A DNA stretch of 64,000 nt from Physcomitrium patens. Taxonomy: Eukaryota; Streptophyta; Bryopsida; Funariales; Funariaceae. Below, piece by piece: positions 47,130 to 58,299 of this stretch (position 1 is the stretch's first letter; each line of letters starts with the position of its first letter). The stretch is taken from contig NC_037274.1 of the NCBI RefSeq assembly GCF_000002425.4, forward strand, positions 693,919 through 757,918, in the 5' to 3' direction. The position numbers and the translations under genes are program-made. The notes under the pieces were generated by a model. It did not search any database. It had not been told where the DNA came from and worked only from the letters and a program-made list of their open reading frames with translations.

Positions 47130-47830
47130 CGTTGTAAGCCGTTATATAAATTCTTTTGTTGTTAGATTATTAGTATCAATGGAATAATGAAAGATTATTG
47201 GCATAATCAAATATTGACCTATATTAAAGAATAATGGTGAATTATTAGTACTTGCTTGAATACTATCATTGTAGGTAAATTCTAAGGGCATCAAATATTT
47301 ATCCTAGTCATTGTGGTGAATTGACACAAATATCTATAGCATATCTTCTAGGATTTGATTTCCATGCTCAATTTGTCTATTTGTTTGAGGATAGAAGGCG
47401 ATAGACATAGCAAGTCATGTGCCTAGTAGCTTGAATAAGGCTTGCCAAAAATTTCATAGGAAGCATGGAGCACAATCTAAAATGATAATATGAAGTAATC
47501 TATGGTGACAAAAGACAAAGTTGAAGAAGACTTGTACAAATATTGAAGCATTAATATCAAAGTACATTGTACCTAAATAAAGTTGTTTCAAGAGTTAATC
47601 TACAAAGACAACAATTACAATGAGATTGTAAGGTGTCTGCAGCAAATATATAAAGAGGTCCTTAGTCACTTGCTTCCAATATATAGTAAGTAATGGAAAT
47701 GGCTGCACTAGTCTAAAAAATGGTGGATTGTGAGCCTTGCTACATTGACATGACTTACAGGAGCACACAAAATTTCAAACATCATAATCCAAATCTATCC
47801 AAAATTATGTCTTTGAGATTTGTTTTAGAG
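47130..47830 (-). pseudogene. Gypsy integrase remnant
   Basis: The - strand reads HGNQILEDMLWIFVSIHHND, then DKYLMPLEFTYNDSIQASTNNSPLFFNIGQ (about 47360-47240), the integrase stretch around the catalytic Glu segment (TERVNQILEDMLR) and the following ALxFAYN block. The upstream core is visible only as short islands. Between here and the LTR (46563-47130) no chromodomain could be recognised. Confidence 0.75.
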
Positions 47831-48179
47831 TCTTCTCTCACCTTAGGTCTCTAGATATTGGGATGTCTTGTCTCTCTTGAAGTATGCATGTTCAAAGCAT
47901 AGCATTATCAAGTATATAAATCCACTTCTTGAAATAGAGTAAACTATCACTAAGATTATAATCTTGATTCTGTACAATGTCTACCTTCAGTCAATTGCTA
48001 ATCATCTTGAAATAAGTATCTTAATGCATAGATTTCTTCTATTTTGCCTCTTTGATTAATTTGAAATGTCACTACTAATGGTAGTGATTTTTGCCTTCTC
48101 TTCTAATTTGGCCTTCAAGTCTAGTCTCCATTATAAGCTATTTAATACAATATATTATCACCCTTGCTTATAGTTAAGC

Positions 48180-49420
48180 TGAATGTTAAAAAGTTACAAC
48201 TGATCTTCTCAACAATAGTGTTGTTATTTCATGTTTTCTAGATGTAAATTTTATAGCAAGAATCAATGGTCAGTCCGAATAATGACTAGCTTTCTCAATA
48301 GATAGTGTCGCAATACTTTTGTGGTATGTACAATTGCTTATTGCTCTTGATCACATACAAAATTATTGTGCTATGCCCTTCTGAGCTTAATTGATTCATA
48401 TGCCATGGATTGAAGGCTCCTTTTAAAGTCTTGTTGAAGGACTATTCCAATAACAAAATTAAAAACATCAATGTCAAGTATATAAGAAATGTTGGGGTTA
48501 TATAGTTGCAATATTGGAGCATTAATGAGTGCCTCCTTGAATCTGTCAAAGGTACTTTGTTGCTCTAGTTTCCATTCAAATAGAGCATCTTTCTCTAATA
48601 GACTTGTTAATGAGGCAATAATATGTACAAATTGCTAAACAAAATAGTCATAATATCTAATAAGGCTTAAAAATGAGTAGACTTTATATGCATCCTTAGA
48701 AGTTGGCTAATCCTCCATTGCTTTTATCTTATCTTGTTCAATTTGTATGCCTTTGGAAGACACCACATCCTCCAAAAAGATGACCTCTGACTTCTAAAGT
48801 TCACAATTTGATTCCTTGTAATAGAAGCAATTATCACATAGCCAATGCAATATTTTATATAGATGTTGTTTATATTCTTCAGAGATTTTATTATAAGCTA
48901 AGATATCATTAATGAAATCAATTATATATTTTTTCAAAAGGTCTCAAAATAATCTGTTCATGTGACCTATAAAAGAAGCTAGAGCATTGGTGATGCCAAA
49001 AGGTAACAAAAGCCACTCAAAATGTCCATAGTGTATACAAAATGTCATCTTTTTTATATCTTTCTTGGCAATAGAAATCTACCAATAACTACTTCAAAGT
49101 TCCAATTTGCTAAAGATGGTTGCACCTTGAAGTTGATCAAGAAGATCATCCACATGTGGAAGTGGATAAGCATTTTTGACAGTCTACTTATTAAAGCTCC
49201 GATAATTGATGAAAAGTCAAAGTCCACCATCTTTTTTGGTGTAAAGAGTATAAGTACTTCCTATAGCAACATGCTCTCTTGAATGAGGTCTTTTTTCAAT
49301 AGCTCATCCACTGACTTTTGTAATTCTTCAAGTTTATTTGGTGCTGGTTGATAAATTAGTCAACTAGCTGGTTTTATTCTAGGTACTAGTTCTATTTGAA
49401 AGGAGACACCTCAATCAAGT
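48180..49420 (-). pseudogene. Gypsy reverse transcriptase and RNase H remnant
   Basis: The - strand reads KLEELQKSVDELLKKDLIQES (about 49345-49280), LFTPKKMVDFDF, ALISRLSK, QPSLANWNF, then YTMDILSGFCYLLASPMLQLL (about 49035-48975; equivalent to the YGHFEWLVMPFGLTNAPA block) and a decayed DDIL region. The RNase H part includes LKGAFNPWHMNQLSSEGHSTIILYVI (about 48430-48350). Catalytic Asp residues are lost. Confidence 0.75.
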
Positions 49421-49599
49421 GATACACCACTAGGTAAGTTGATTGAGAAGATATTTTGATATTCATATATGAGTTATTTTACTCCATCTACTCTTTAGGC
49501 TATCTTTCCTACCATTGAGGCAAGATTCAAAACTACCACATATACCAGTTGCTTATGCCATATTTACTTCTTCATAAAGGTCATTCCTATCAATATGCT

Positions 49600-49960
49600 C
49601 TTTGTTGTACATTATTTTATTATTCCACTTAATATAAGAATACAAAAAATCACCATGTGTCTTCCATCATTAAAAAAAATTATCCTTGCTAGCCAATTGA
49701 CATGTTTATTCTCCACCTCTAGCCATGGGATATTAAAAATAATATTATATCTAAATTTTATTATTCTAAACTTCTCTTTCAAGGCATAGGTGCCACTTAG
49801 CCTTAAGATTCCTTCTTCACTTATCTCACTCAACATGTTCTCTTGGTTATTTGCTAAGTATATACTTCTTTCTTTAATTATCTTTGTTTTAATTCCAAGT
49901 CGATTGGCAATTACTATGGAGATATAATTTTTTACAAAGTCATAATCTATAAGCATTTGA
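49600..49960 (-). pseudogene. Gypsy aspartic protease remnant
   Basis: The 114-codon frame 49612-49956 starts MLIDYDFVKNYISIVIANRLGIKT, corresponding to the LIDSGATxNFIS active-site motif with Ser-Gly-Ala changed, and ends in FNIPWLEVENKHVNWLARIIFF, the DVILGMDWL-like C-terminal strand. It is open but catalytically dead. Confidence 0.75.
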
Positions 49961-49989
49961 TATGGTTGTCTTCTTAGTCAATCTGTTAA

Positions 49990-51000
49990 ACACACCAATC
50001 AATCCTTTTGATAGTTGTCAAATGCCATGTTGTTTGTCTTTAAAAAATAATAACTATTTCTAATATTATTCCTTAGTATCTTTATTAGAAATCCTTGTTT
50101 TCTTGCTCCACTTCTTTATGAACTTGATAGCCTTTGAGATTTTGAATCTATCATGATTTTTTTATGCTTGAACTTTGATATTTTGGATAATTTCTAATTT
50201 AGTAGTCTGACTCGTAATAATAAAAATATAATCTCTTTTGTACCAATAATTATCATCTTTGTGGTATTAATGGTCCTTATAGAGCATCAATCTCCATTAG
50301 CATTGGTTGTTATACCATAGTATTGGCTAGTGGCATAAGACTTTGCATTATAGATCATACTCCATAATTTTTGAAATCTATAGCATCGACCTTCTTTGTA
50401 ATCCTAATTGCCTCTTTAAATATTTGTGGATCCTTTAATTCTACTTCTCGCTAGACCATAGATTTTAACCCTCATACAAATCAATCCATCATCTCTACCT
50501 CAAAAACATTATCAATTTAGAAATAAAATGACTTAATTTGAGAGACATAATCTTGCACTGATCTAAATTGTGTAAGATTAGCTAAATAGTCACATACTAA
50601 CTTCTTTGCATTGATGGGCCAAAATTGACTCCTAAGTTCAGTCTCAAATTCCTCCCAATCACCAAATCTACTATAAGCTCTATAACTTTGAGTTTGATGT
50701 CATCACCAAATGGCTACTGCATCTCTCAAATAACTAGTGGCATATATAATTTCTTTGCTGATATTTGTCCCAAATAATTAGAGGTACTCTTTCATGCTGG
50801 AGATGAATTGATATACATCTTCTTGCCTTGAGGTACTTGAGTATGTATCGAGCTTATTCAATTTCAGCCTAAGAGATGTCAACTCTCTTATCTTAGAAGC
50901 TTCTATTTGTCCTTACAGAGTAGCTATTTGGCTTATAAGATGTTCTATTTGAGTCTCTATTTAGGATTGCTCCACCATATCTTCCATGCTACAATTTATT
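49990..51000 (-). pseudogene. Gypsy gag remnant
   Basis: The - strand reads MEDMVEQS, then IRELTSLRLKLNKLDTYSST, YLRDAVAIWW, FGDWEEFETELRSQFWPINAKK (about 50680-50600) and YLANLTQFRSVQDYVSQIKSF, the Retrotrans_gag pattern (AxxWW, FxxxFxxxF). Near 50200 YYYESDYQIRNYPK appears to be a decayed CCHC knuckle. Confidence 0.75.
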
Positions 51001-51155
51001 TGCTAAACTTTGTTATTGTAATGCTTTCTCTCCTTCTAGTTAACTTCTTAAGATAGTTTATTGTAGCTCCAAAATAATATCCAATGTAATCACAATAATT
51101 GACTTCTAACTAAATAATATCTATTAATATACTATCAAAAAATAAACTAATACTT

Positions 51156-51168
51156 GTTTTGATACCAA
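51156..51168 (-). other. Primer binding site of the gypsy element
   Basis: Directly inside the 5' LTR (51169) the - strand reads TTGGTATCAAAAC. It matches the initiator-Met tRNA PBS TGGTATCAGAGC except for two G-to-A changes. Confidence 0.8.
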
Positions 51169-51692
51169 TGAAACATGACTAGATACTCTAAGGTCTAAAA
51201 CCTTACAAAATCCTTAATAACAAAGATCTCAATATAATGTAAGACCAAACACATTAGAACAAAACTGAAAGTAACTAAAAAAAATAGAATATAAAAGATA
51301 AGACTAAATAAAAGAGAATAAAACCAAAAAAAATAAAAAAATCAAATAGAATAGAATAAGAAAACTAAAATTTACTGAGAGAAAGAATTTGAAGCCATAC
51401 TTGACCAAATGCCTCAAATAACCTCAATCAATCCTATTTATACTTTGTTCAACTATCCTAGAACTTTTTAGAATGTTCCTAATAGTAGATTCTATCAAGA
51501 TCGCTGCCCTTTTAGAAGATTTTAGAAGTAGGTCCTACCATGATAACCATCCTAAGCCTTTCTAGAAGATTCTTTGATAGATTCTATATAAACTACTATC
51601 CTAATATCAATTCTAGAAGCTTCTCAAAAATGACTCTAGCTATATATCTTTATTTGCAAATAATACAACTATCCTATCCATGCCCTATTACA
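51169..51692 (-). repeat. 5' LTR of the gypsy element
   Basis: 524 bp; - strand ends TGTAATAGGGC...GTCATGTTTCA. The two LTRs are clearly diverged, with most differences being transitions. Confidence 0.88.
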
Positions 51693-51697
51693 TCATG

Positions 51698-52020
51698 TAT
51701 CAATATTTTTAAATTCCATATAATAGAATATAAAATTTAATATTGGAGATGATATAAGAGTATCTCCAAAGATAGATAGAAGGTTCAAATTTGATATTAG
51801 AAGATTTAGTGGCATAAAGTCTAAGGTGAACATAAAAGATTTTTGATTTGTATAATTGTCACAAGATAGCATAGTGATGATAGAAGATAGTATACTCTCA
51901 ATTCTAATATTTTTGTGGTCATTCATATCATTAAGTGTGGCTTTTTGGAAAAAAAATATTTAGAGAAATTTAATACTAAGAATTATTATTATAGGATCTA
52001 ATTTTAAAAAAAAAGTTTCA
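51698..52020 (-). other. Copia integrase-RT linker, decayed
   Basis: By position this is the variable linker between the copia integrase C-terminus and the RT start, cut by the gypsy insertion at 51692/51698. It has no conserved motifs; the 77-codon frame (51693-51926) is a remnant. Confidence 0.45.
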
Positions 52021-52600
52021 TCGAAAAAGCCTTTTACAAGTAACTTAGATTTCACAAATAATAAGAAGGTATATCATGTAAATCTTTGATTTTTCATCAA
52101 TTTCAAGATAGATTTCAAATTTTGTTTTATATTCAAATTTGTGTCTTTGTATACAATTCTTTCTTATGAAATAAAAACACTTAAGTATTTTTATTGAGCT
52201 AAAATCTAAGTTTATTCTATAGAAAAAATAGTCAAATGCATAACTTAATTTACTTAGGTAGGACTGCAATTGATAAGTTAAATAACAATGTAGATAGCTT
52301 TAATCCAAAGAAATAAAAGGACGCTCTTATTTATCAATGTGGTTTATATCTTGTTTAAAATAATTATATATATATTTTTAAATATCCTATTTTATTGAGA
52401 TTTTCAAACAATAGAAAATTGATGCCTAATATTTTGATCTTATAGGTACTTTGTAAATTCTTGCATCATAACCTTACCTCTTTAGTAAGATCAAAGCAAT
52501 AAAATGTAGTTGTAGGTTTTTTTCTCAATTAATATATGAATTTTCTTAAATATTTTAAGAAATTAATTATTTAAGATCATAAAATAGATCTAAGATTTTT
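52020..52600 (-). pseudogene. Copia integrase remnant
   Basis: The - strand reads LIEKKTYNYI, then RGKVMMQEFTKYL, DQNIRHQFSIV and KSQ (about 52480-52370), matching the GEFxSxEFxxYLxxxGIRHQFSxxxTPQQNG block with the Asp/Glu region altered. It continues into AIYIVI, LINCSPT, VN and VFIS, ending in the KGFFDETF-like tail (near 52040-52025), the standard copia integrase C-terminal path. Confidence 0.8.
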
Positions 52601-52949
52601 TTAAAAAGTTATTAGTAAACACCATAAAAAATTATAAGTGAGTTAAGAATTTGATTGGAAGAGACCTACATATGTTTATATATTTAAGTTATAGAAATTT
52701 TGTGGATCTCATTGTTGCTATCTTAGGATTTGAATTCTAATTTATTTATTTTAATAATAATAATTATATATTTAAATTTTTATAAAAGAAATATTAAGTC
52801 TTAAAACGAAATTATTTTTTTGGATATATTTAAGGCTTTTATAGTTTAAATACGTCAAATACAAGTATCAAAGATAGGTGAGAGAATCAATAGTTTTATA
52901 AGGTATCACCAAATGAAAGAGTTTTACATTCTACTTAAGTACCTATGTT

Positions 52950-54000
52950 AGGTTAATTTTTGTATTAACCTAACATAGGTACTTAATAAATTGGATGAAG
53001 TAGGATCTCCATAGAATTCTTCATTGATATTAATTCCATAATTATTTTTTGTTATTGATGTAGAAAAGAATCCACTTGGATTTCTTATATTTCGGTAGAA
53101 ATTGGAGTTTGTATAGCCTTGATGAAGGATCATGTTGGCTAATGCACAATAGATATTTAAAATATGATCTTCTTTGTTGCAACAATTACACATGAATGAG
53201 CCTTGTAATGGTCCTTTTCAATAGTAAGAAGATCTTTGAAGTTTACTTGTTCTACCTCAATTCTAGCTTTAGTAATGCGGATGTTCTTGCTGAAATTTGT
53301 TATTATATAGATTGCAAATTTGTATGATAAGAGCTTCATTAAAAAGTTCTTGAGATTTTTTGAGTATTACATTAATTTCTTCCATATGCAAATAACTTCA
53401 TAATTTGACTATAGAAGATAATTTTTATTTTTTATTTTTTATTTTTTATTTATTTTATTTTGCATACAAATCATGAATTTTTTAAAATAATTTGATAATC
53501 AATTTAGTATTTTATAAACTATATTTGCAAGAAGTTTCATCAAGTTTATGACTTTTAGTTTTTTAATAACATTATTAATAACATTATTAATATGTTACAT
53601 AAATAAAATAACATCTTGGTATTTTTTTATTTGTCAGTGTTTCTAAGAATTTAGTATAATCATAGTATCAAAAATAGTATTAATGAAAAAGATGTTTTTG
53701 AAGAAATTCCATAAAATTCTAGGATATTGAATATTGAGGAAAGTATAGATGTTAAACAAAGGAGAGTTATAAGAAAGTATTCATGTGACTTTTTTATTTG
53801 TGGTTGATATGAAGTCATCTTAATGTAGCTATGAAGTCCTATGTTTTTTCTTCTGTTTTTTTGTTATCATTATTTGAAGAAGAATTGTCTTCAATTTCAA
53901 TGAGCTTCTTTAGATCTTTTTTTTCAAAAATAATCTCTATTGTCATGATTCAATGTTTGTAATTTTTGGATCCTGTTAACATAGTTTCTTTTGAATACAT
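52950..54000 (-). pseudogene. Copia gag remnant with zinc knuckle
   Basis: Starts near 54000 with MYSKETMLTGSKNYKHW-like sequence (LxGxNYxxW gag start), then KKDLKKLIEIED. 53157-53339 contains KARIEVEQVNFKDLL. The knuckle CNCCNKEDHILNIYC (about 53190-53150) follows CX2CX4H with one extra residue before the last Cys. Confidence 0.65.
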
Positions 54001-54245
54001 GTTCTCATGAATACTAATTTTGTATTGACTTCTTAGATATAAAGGTGCAATATAAGATGTTTAAGAAGTAGCACAAGTATAAGTATCAAAGAGAAGAAAA
54101 TAGAAAGAAGTAGAAGTCATCTACATATTCAAAGAATCAAAGTAGAAGTCAATTCTTTGAAAGAAGTTTTGTGACATGACTTAGAATGTACAAAATTATA
54201 ATTCTTAATTCTTAATTTTATTTCTTAGGATTAATTAATAGTTTG

Positions 54246-54250
54246 ATTTG
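54246..54250. other. Target site duplication ATTTG, left copy
   Basis: ATTTG at 54246-54250 equals ATTTG at 60816-60820, immediately outside the two LTRs of the element between. A perfect 5-bp duplication. Confidence 0.9.
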
Positions 54251-54907
54251 TGTTGTTTTCATTGCGTTCTAGCTTTAGTAGACCAAAGCAATTGAATTAA
54301 TAGAGGAGGATTCGAACACAAAGAAAGACTAGTTATATGAATTAGGTTTGTTAGTGTCACAATCGACTATATTCTGGCTATCTGAAATCAAATATCAAAC
54401 TATAAAACACTAAGGCTTATTACTTTGATCTTAATTCAACCCATAATCCATTCTATGATTATCAATTCAACAATACTTCTCTCAATCACTATTCTTCATA
54501 AGCAAATAATAAAGAAAATAATGAGATAGCACTAAGCTTACCTCGGCTTACGACTCTCAATCTGACTCTCGACTTACAACTCTTAGTCTGGCCCTCGGCT
54601 TATGACTCTCAGTTTGGCCCTCGGCTTACGACTCTCAGTCTGACACTCAATTTACAACTCTTAGTCTAGCTCTTGGCTTATGACTCTCAATCTAGCTCTC
54701 GGCTTATAACTCTCAACCTATTTATCCTACCAAAAAGATGATTCATTAGCCAATGGATTCCAAAGATTATGACCCTTTGAATTCTTAACCATTTATTCTA
54801 CTAACAACCTACTACTACCAATTAAACTGCCTAACCATCAGTCTAATTCTCAAGGTTGTTAATAACCAACCAGTAACTTATCACAAAGTTTATTTACATA
54901 TTCTACA
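54251..54907 (-). repeat. 3' LTR with 26-bp tandem repeats
   Basis: 657 bp. A tandem block at 54545-54718 repeats the 26-mer GGCTTACGACTCTCAATCTG+ACTCTC about 6.7 times. The other LTR has about 5.7 units, and the LTR lengths differ by exactly 26 bp. Confidence 0.93.
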
Positions 54908-54991
54908 TAGCCCTAATGCTAATTGTGCAGTATCTTCGCAAACATTATTTAGCCTCAACTTATAAAGACGTAGGAGCATTGGCTTTTTGAG

Positions 54992-55370
54992 TCAATGGCG
55001 TTGGCTTACCACCTTTTGAATTGGTGACCTTTTCTTCTTTACATCTTCGTCGGCTACCTTGGTGTTCGATGGTTCTCCATCCAAATGTGCCATCAGATCT
55101 TCATTCAACAAACCCAATTCCCGTACCTCAGACTCATGTCGGCTAATTTGGTTATCACGCTCCTCCAACATCTTCTTCCATTCTTTTGTCAGTTTTAAAG
55201 TTATCTTCAAAGGTGTTATCGCTGAAACTGACATATTGGTCTATACTAAATTATTGGCCTCCTTTACTAATACTGCTAGGTTAGTCTATAACATCGCAAC
55301 TTCTACCTGCAGCCGTTCTTGCCATTCCTTCCAATCGATCGCCATGCTTACTGTCTTAGATATCATGTTC
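54992..55370 (-). CDS. Coiled-coil reading frame in the integrase position
   Basis: The - strand frame reads MANMISKTVSMAIDWKEWQERLQVEVAML, stop, TNLAVLVKEANNLV, stop, TNMSVSAITPLKITLKLTKEWKKMLEERDNQISRHESEVRELGLLNEDL.., ending QKVVSQRH and TGA. The last 80 codons (54992-55234) are open. Both internal stops are TAG where CAG would fit. Heptad-like spacing of Leu, Val and Ile in a Lys/Glu-rich sequence suggests a coiled coil. It has none of the integrase HHCC or DDE motifs. It sits on the sense strand between RNase H and the 3' LTR. It may be an element-specific extra protein or captured host sequence. Confidence 0.5.
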
Positions 55371-55439
55371 GCCATCTTCTCCTTAACCACAAAAGAAAAC
55401 ACGATGCTTGTCAAAAGCTCCCTTCCTACTTCTTACTAT

Positions 55440-56800
55440 GGTCCAATCAATTGGGTCGACTCTCCTTTTTGTAACAAAAAATCCATCGTACAATATGACC
55501 ACTCAATTGAGGCTTATTAATCATATATTTTAAAGCATCATGGTCGACATGGAAAACAAATTTATAACCAAGAAGATAATGTCAAAACTTTTGTATGGAA
55601 TAAATCATTTCCAATGCTTTTCTTTTGGTTGTTGTATAATTTCTTTCAGTTGCTATCAATTGACGACTTCCATAATAAATAGGATGATTAAAACTTTGGT
55701 TATTTTTGTGGCTTAGCACAGAACCAATTACGATATTAGATGCATCCACATAAACTTAGAATGGTTTTGTCCAACAAGGTGCCACCATATTTGGTGCTGA
55801 AACCAATTTTTGTTTTAATGTTTCGAATGCAATTGTGCATTCCTTTGTCCAAAATGGACTGGTCCTATCGATTGGTGGTTTCTTCAAGAGATTTGTGAAG
55901 GAAAGGCATATAACTGCAAATAGATAGATAAATTGCCGATAATAACTGACATGGCTGACAATTCTCAAACACCTGTAACAGTGTCTGGTTGCTTTAATTC
56001 TACTATAATCTTTATTTTATCCGGATCTGTAGCAATGCCTGCCATCAAAACTATATGATCCAACATTTAATCAAAAAATATACCAAATTGGTACTTTTTT
56101 GAATTTAAAGAAATTTCATATTTAGCACATTGATTCAAACATTGACTTAGACATTCTAAATGCATGTCTCTCATATTAAATGTATAAAAATCATCTAGAA
56201 ATATTTCCATTGAAATTTGTAGATAATCTTGGAATGCTTGCATCATTACCCTTTGAAATGTAGCTGGAGTATTATAAAGCCCAAACGGCATAACTTTATA
56301 GGCAAAGGTCCCCCAATCCGTAGTAAAAGTAGTTTTTAACTAGCCTTCTTTTGCAATCTTAACTTGATTATAACCAGAGAATCTATCAAGAAATGAATAA
56401 CATTCATGTCCAATGACAGCATCCAATATACTATCCGTGAATGGTAAAGGAAAATAATCCTTCTTGGTAGCCGCATTTAATTTTCAAAAATCTTGATAGA
56501 TGCAAACTTTTCCATTCTTTTTTTGTACCATAACAATTAGTGAAACCCATCACTAAAAGAAACTGGATAGATAAATCCAACCTCCAAGAGTTTATCCAGT
56601 TCTTCTTTTAGCATAAGTGAGTATTTTGGATTAAGTCGATATTGTCTTTGATGTATTGGTATAGCATTCTCCTCCAATATGATTCGATGCTCACAAACTT
56701 CAGCTGGAATTTCTTTCAAATCTGCATACGACCATACAAAAGTAGTTTTATGCATTAAAAAGTAATCCACCCAAATTTTTTTCTCCTTGCCTTTTATATA
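55440..56800 (-). pseudogene. Gypsy reverse transcriptase and RNase H
   Basis: 56537-56770 gives MDYFLMHKTTFVWSYADLK, HRIILEENAIPIHQRQYR and LKEELDKLLEVGFIYPV (RT N-terminus). Then VQKKNGKVCIYQDF.KLN, DYFPLPFTDSILDAVIGHECYSFLD, and 56067-56291 gives MPFGLYNTPATFQRVMMQAF and MEIFLDDFYTF, the catalytic block with Phe-Leu-Asp-Asp. The RNase H part begins with VDASNIVIGSVLSHKN (about 55755-55710) and continues YYGSRQLIATERNYTTTKRKALEMIYSIQKF and HVDHDALKYMINKP (about 55550-55510). Single stops between blocks suggest modest decay. Confidence 0.85.
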
Positions 56801-56890
56801 GTTGTAAATCTAAATGATTTGGAGAGCCTCTTTTATACCTAAATTAATTGATTGACATCGTGGAATTTCAAGAGTCTCTACAGTAATATT

Positions 56891-57600
56891 CTATTTAATT
56901 CTAGAATCTTTCATAAAATCCAACAAATTAGAACTTTTTAATTCTAGTTCCATAGCACTAACGTGATTAATATCCCATCTATTCATCCAATATACAATCA
57001 TATGATTAGAATGGTCAATAACATCTGAAGGAATTAAGTACTCTCCCAGTCCCCTGTATTGGTAGTTCATTCTAGTGTGCTCAACAACTTGTCTTGTATC
57101 AGCATAAATTGAGGCAGGTGCACCAATTTCTTCTTCTATAGACTCATCTTCATAATCCGACGAGAATTCTGAACTAGCCACTTGAGTTTCTCCGTAATAT
57201 TGGACAGGGTACATTTGAAGCACAATTTTATCATTACCTTTTCCAATTGTCAATGTACCATAGCTCCAGTCATTTCGAGCTTTAGCTTGTTACAACCATG
57301 GTTGCTCTAATAAAATTGGGTATGACAATATAGAGCTTTGCAATTAAAAAATAATATAATCAATTTTGTAGGTAATCTCTACAATTATTGTATCAATACT
57401 TCATAAAATATCCATAGGTTTAACTCTACTGGAGTCAGCCATTCTCAAAACCACTATAATAGGCAATAAGTGATCTAAACCGAGTTCCTCCATTGTAGCG
57501 ACATTTATAAGATTTATACTAGATCCTCCGTCTACTTGTACTCCCTATAATAACATTCCATTAATTGAGACATCAATTGTAGGTGTACCCGGATCGGGAT
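56891..57600 (-). pseudogene. Gypsy aspartic protease and spacer
   Basis: GVQVDGGSSINLINVATMEELGL (near 57540-57480) has an Asp-Gly-Gly-Ser active-site motif instead of the usual Asp-Ser/Thr-Gly-Ala. It is followed by IVVLRMADSSRVKPMDIL, and later FLL.QPWL.QAKA and the acidic spacer in 56891-57253 (SSEFSSDYEDESIEEEIGAP). Confidence 0.7.
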
Positions 57601-57628
57601 TCAAACTTACTTCCTGGATTTCTTTATT

Positions 57629-58200
57629 TCAAGATCTATGATAAATTAATGAGGAATTCAAGATAGTTTGGCACTCAGGTGCTACCACCAATAGTTGCTT
57701 CATAGAGATCGTAGGCTGTATGGTGCCCAAATCTTTTAGAATATCATATGGTTCTATATTAGTGGTAATTCCCAATATCCGTTTCTTCTTCCCAGTCCTA
57801 GACATCGATGTAGGTAAATTGGTTTTCTTTATATTGAAAATTGGTAAAGCTCCTGAAATTGAATTTGACGGAGCTTGTAAAATTGGTTCTTTCAATGGAT
57901 AAGATTGTTCTCCTAATTGGGCTAATATTGGTTCCTTGAAATTCATGCCTCTTAGAGGATCTTTCAATAGAAAAGATGTTTCTTGGAACTGTGTAGAGAA
58001 CGAAACAGCTCAACACAAAATCAAAGCCTCCGTAATTAGTACCTCATTGGGGTGCACAACCGATTTAGGTCTTATACTGAGTAAAGGACCCATATCAGGA
58101 CCTGGATTATATGTCCCCATAATTGGATCTAATTGGTCCTTCGCTTCAGGATCACCCAAATATTCAATTGGTCCTTTCTTCTTTTTCTAACTTCTTGTAA
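57629..58200 (-). pseudogene. gag-protease linker
   Basis: Pro/Ile-rich frame (57629-57967, LGEQSYPLKEPILQAPSNSISGALPIFN) between the zinc knuckles and the protease, with no conserved fold recognised. The + strand frames here are antisense shadows. Confidence 0.5.
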
Positions 58201-58299
58201 GGACAGCTTGGACTACTTCTATCCGATGAACTAGTGAATATTGAGCACGTTGATTTATCTCTTCCATTTTTTCTTGGCTTTGGATTTGCTGATCTTGAT

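Larger units (their letters stand above)
44054..51692 (-). mobile_element. Ty3/gypsy LTR retrotransposon inserted in the copia pol
   Basis: LTRs at 44054-46562 (interrupted by 44168-46159) and 51169-51692 enclose - strand gag, protease, RT, RNase H and integrase in gypsy order. A PBS matching initiator-Met tRNA lies next to the right LTR. Flanking 5-mers are CCATG (44049-44053) and TCATG (51693-51697), a target duplication with one C/T change. Without the nested insert the element is about 5.65 kb. All frames carry stops; it is a dead copy. Confidence 0.88.
42330..54000 (-). mobile_element. Decayed Ty1/copia element, split by a gypsy insertion
   Basis: The - strand carries copia gag (54000-52950), integrase (52600-52020), then, after the interruption 44054-51692, RT (44050-43000) and RNase H (42860-42330). 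The order gag-IN-RT-RH is diagnostic of copia. Excising the gypsy joins the IN-RT linker to the RT start. LTRs were not delimited: the 5' side may continue beyond the second gypsy (54251-60815) inserted at its right flank. All frames are broken. Confidence 0.8.

Noticed and set aside
49022-49282. + strand 86-codon frame
   Set aside because: It is antisense to the gypsy reverse transcriptase.
55059-55520. + strand 153-codon frame in the gypsy 3' part
   Set aside because: It lies opposite RNase H and the coiled-coil frame; the sense strand carries recognisable element sequence.
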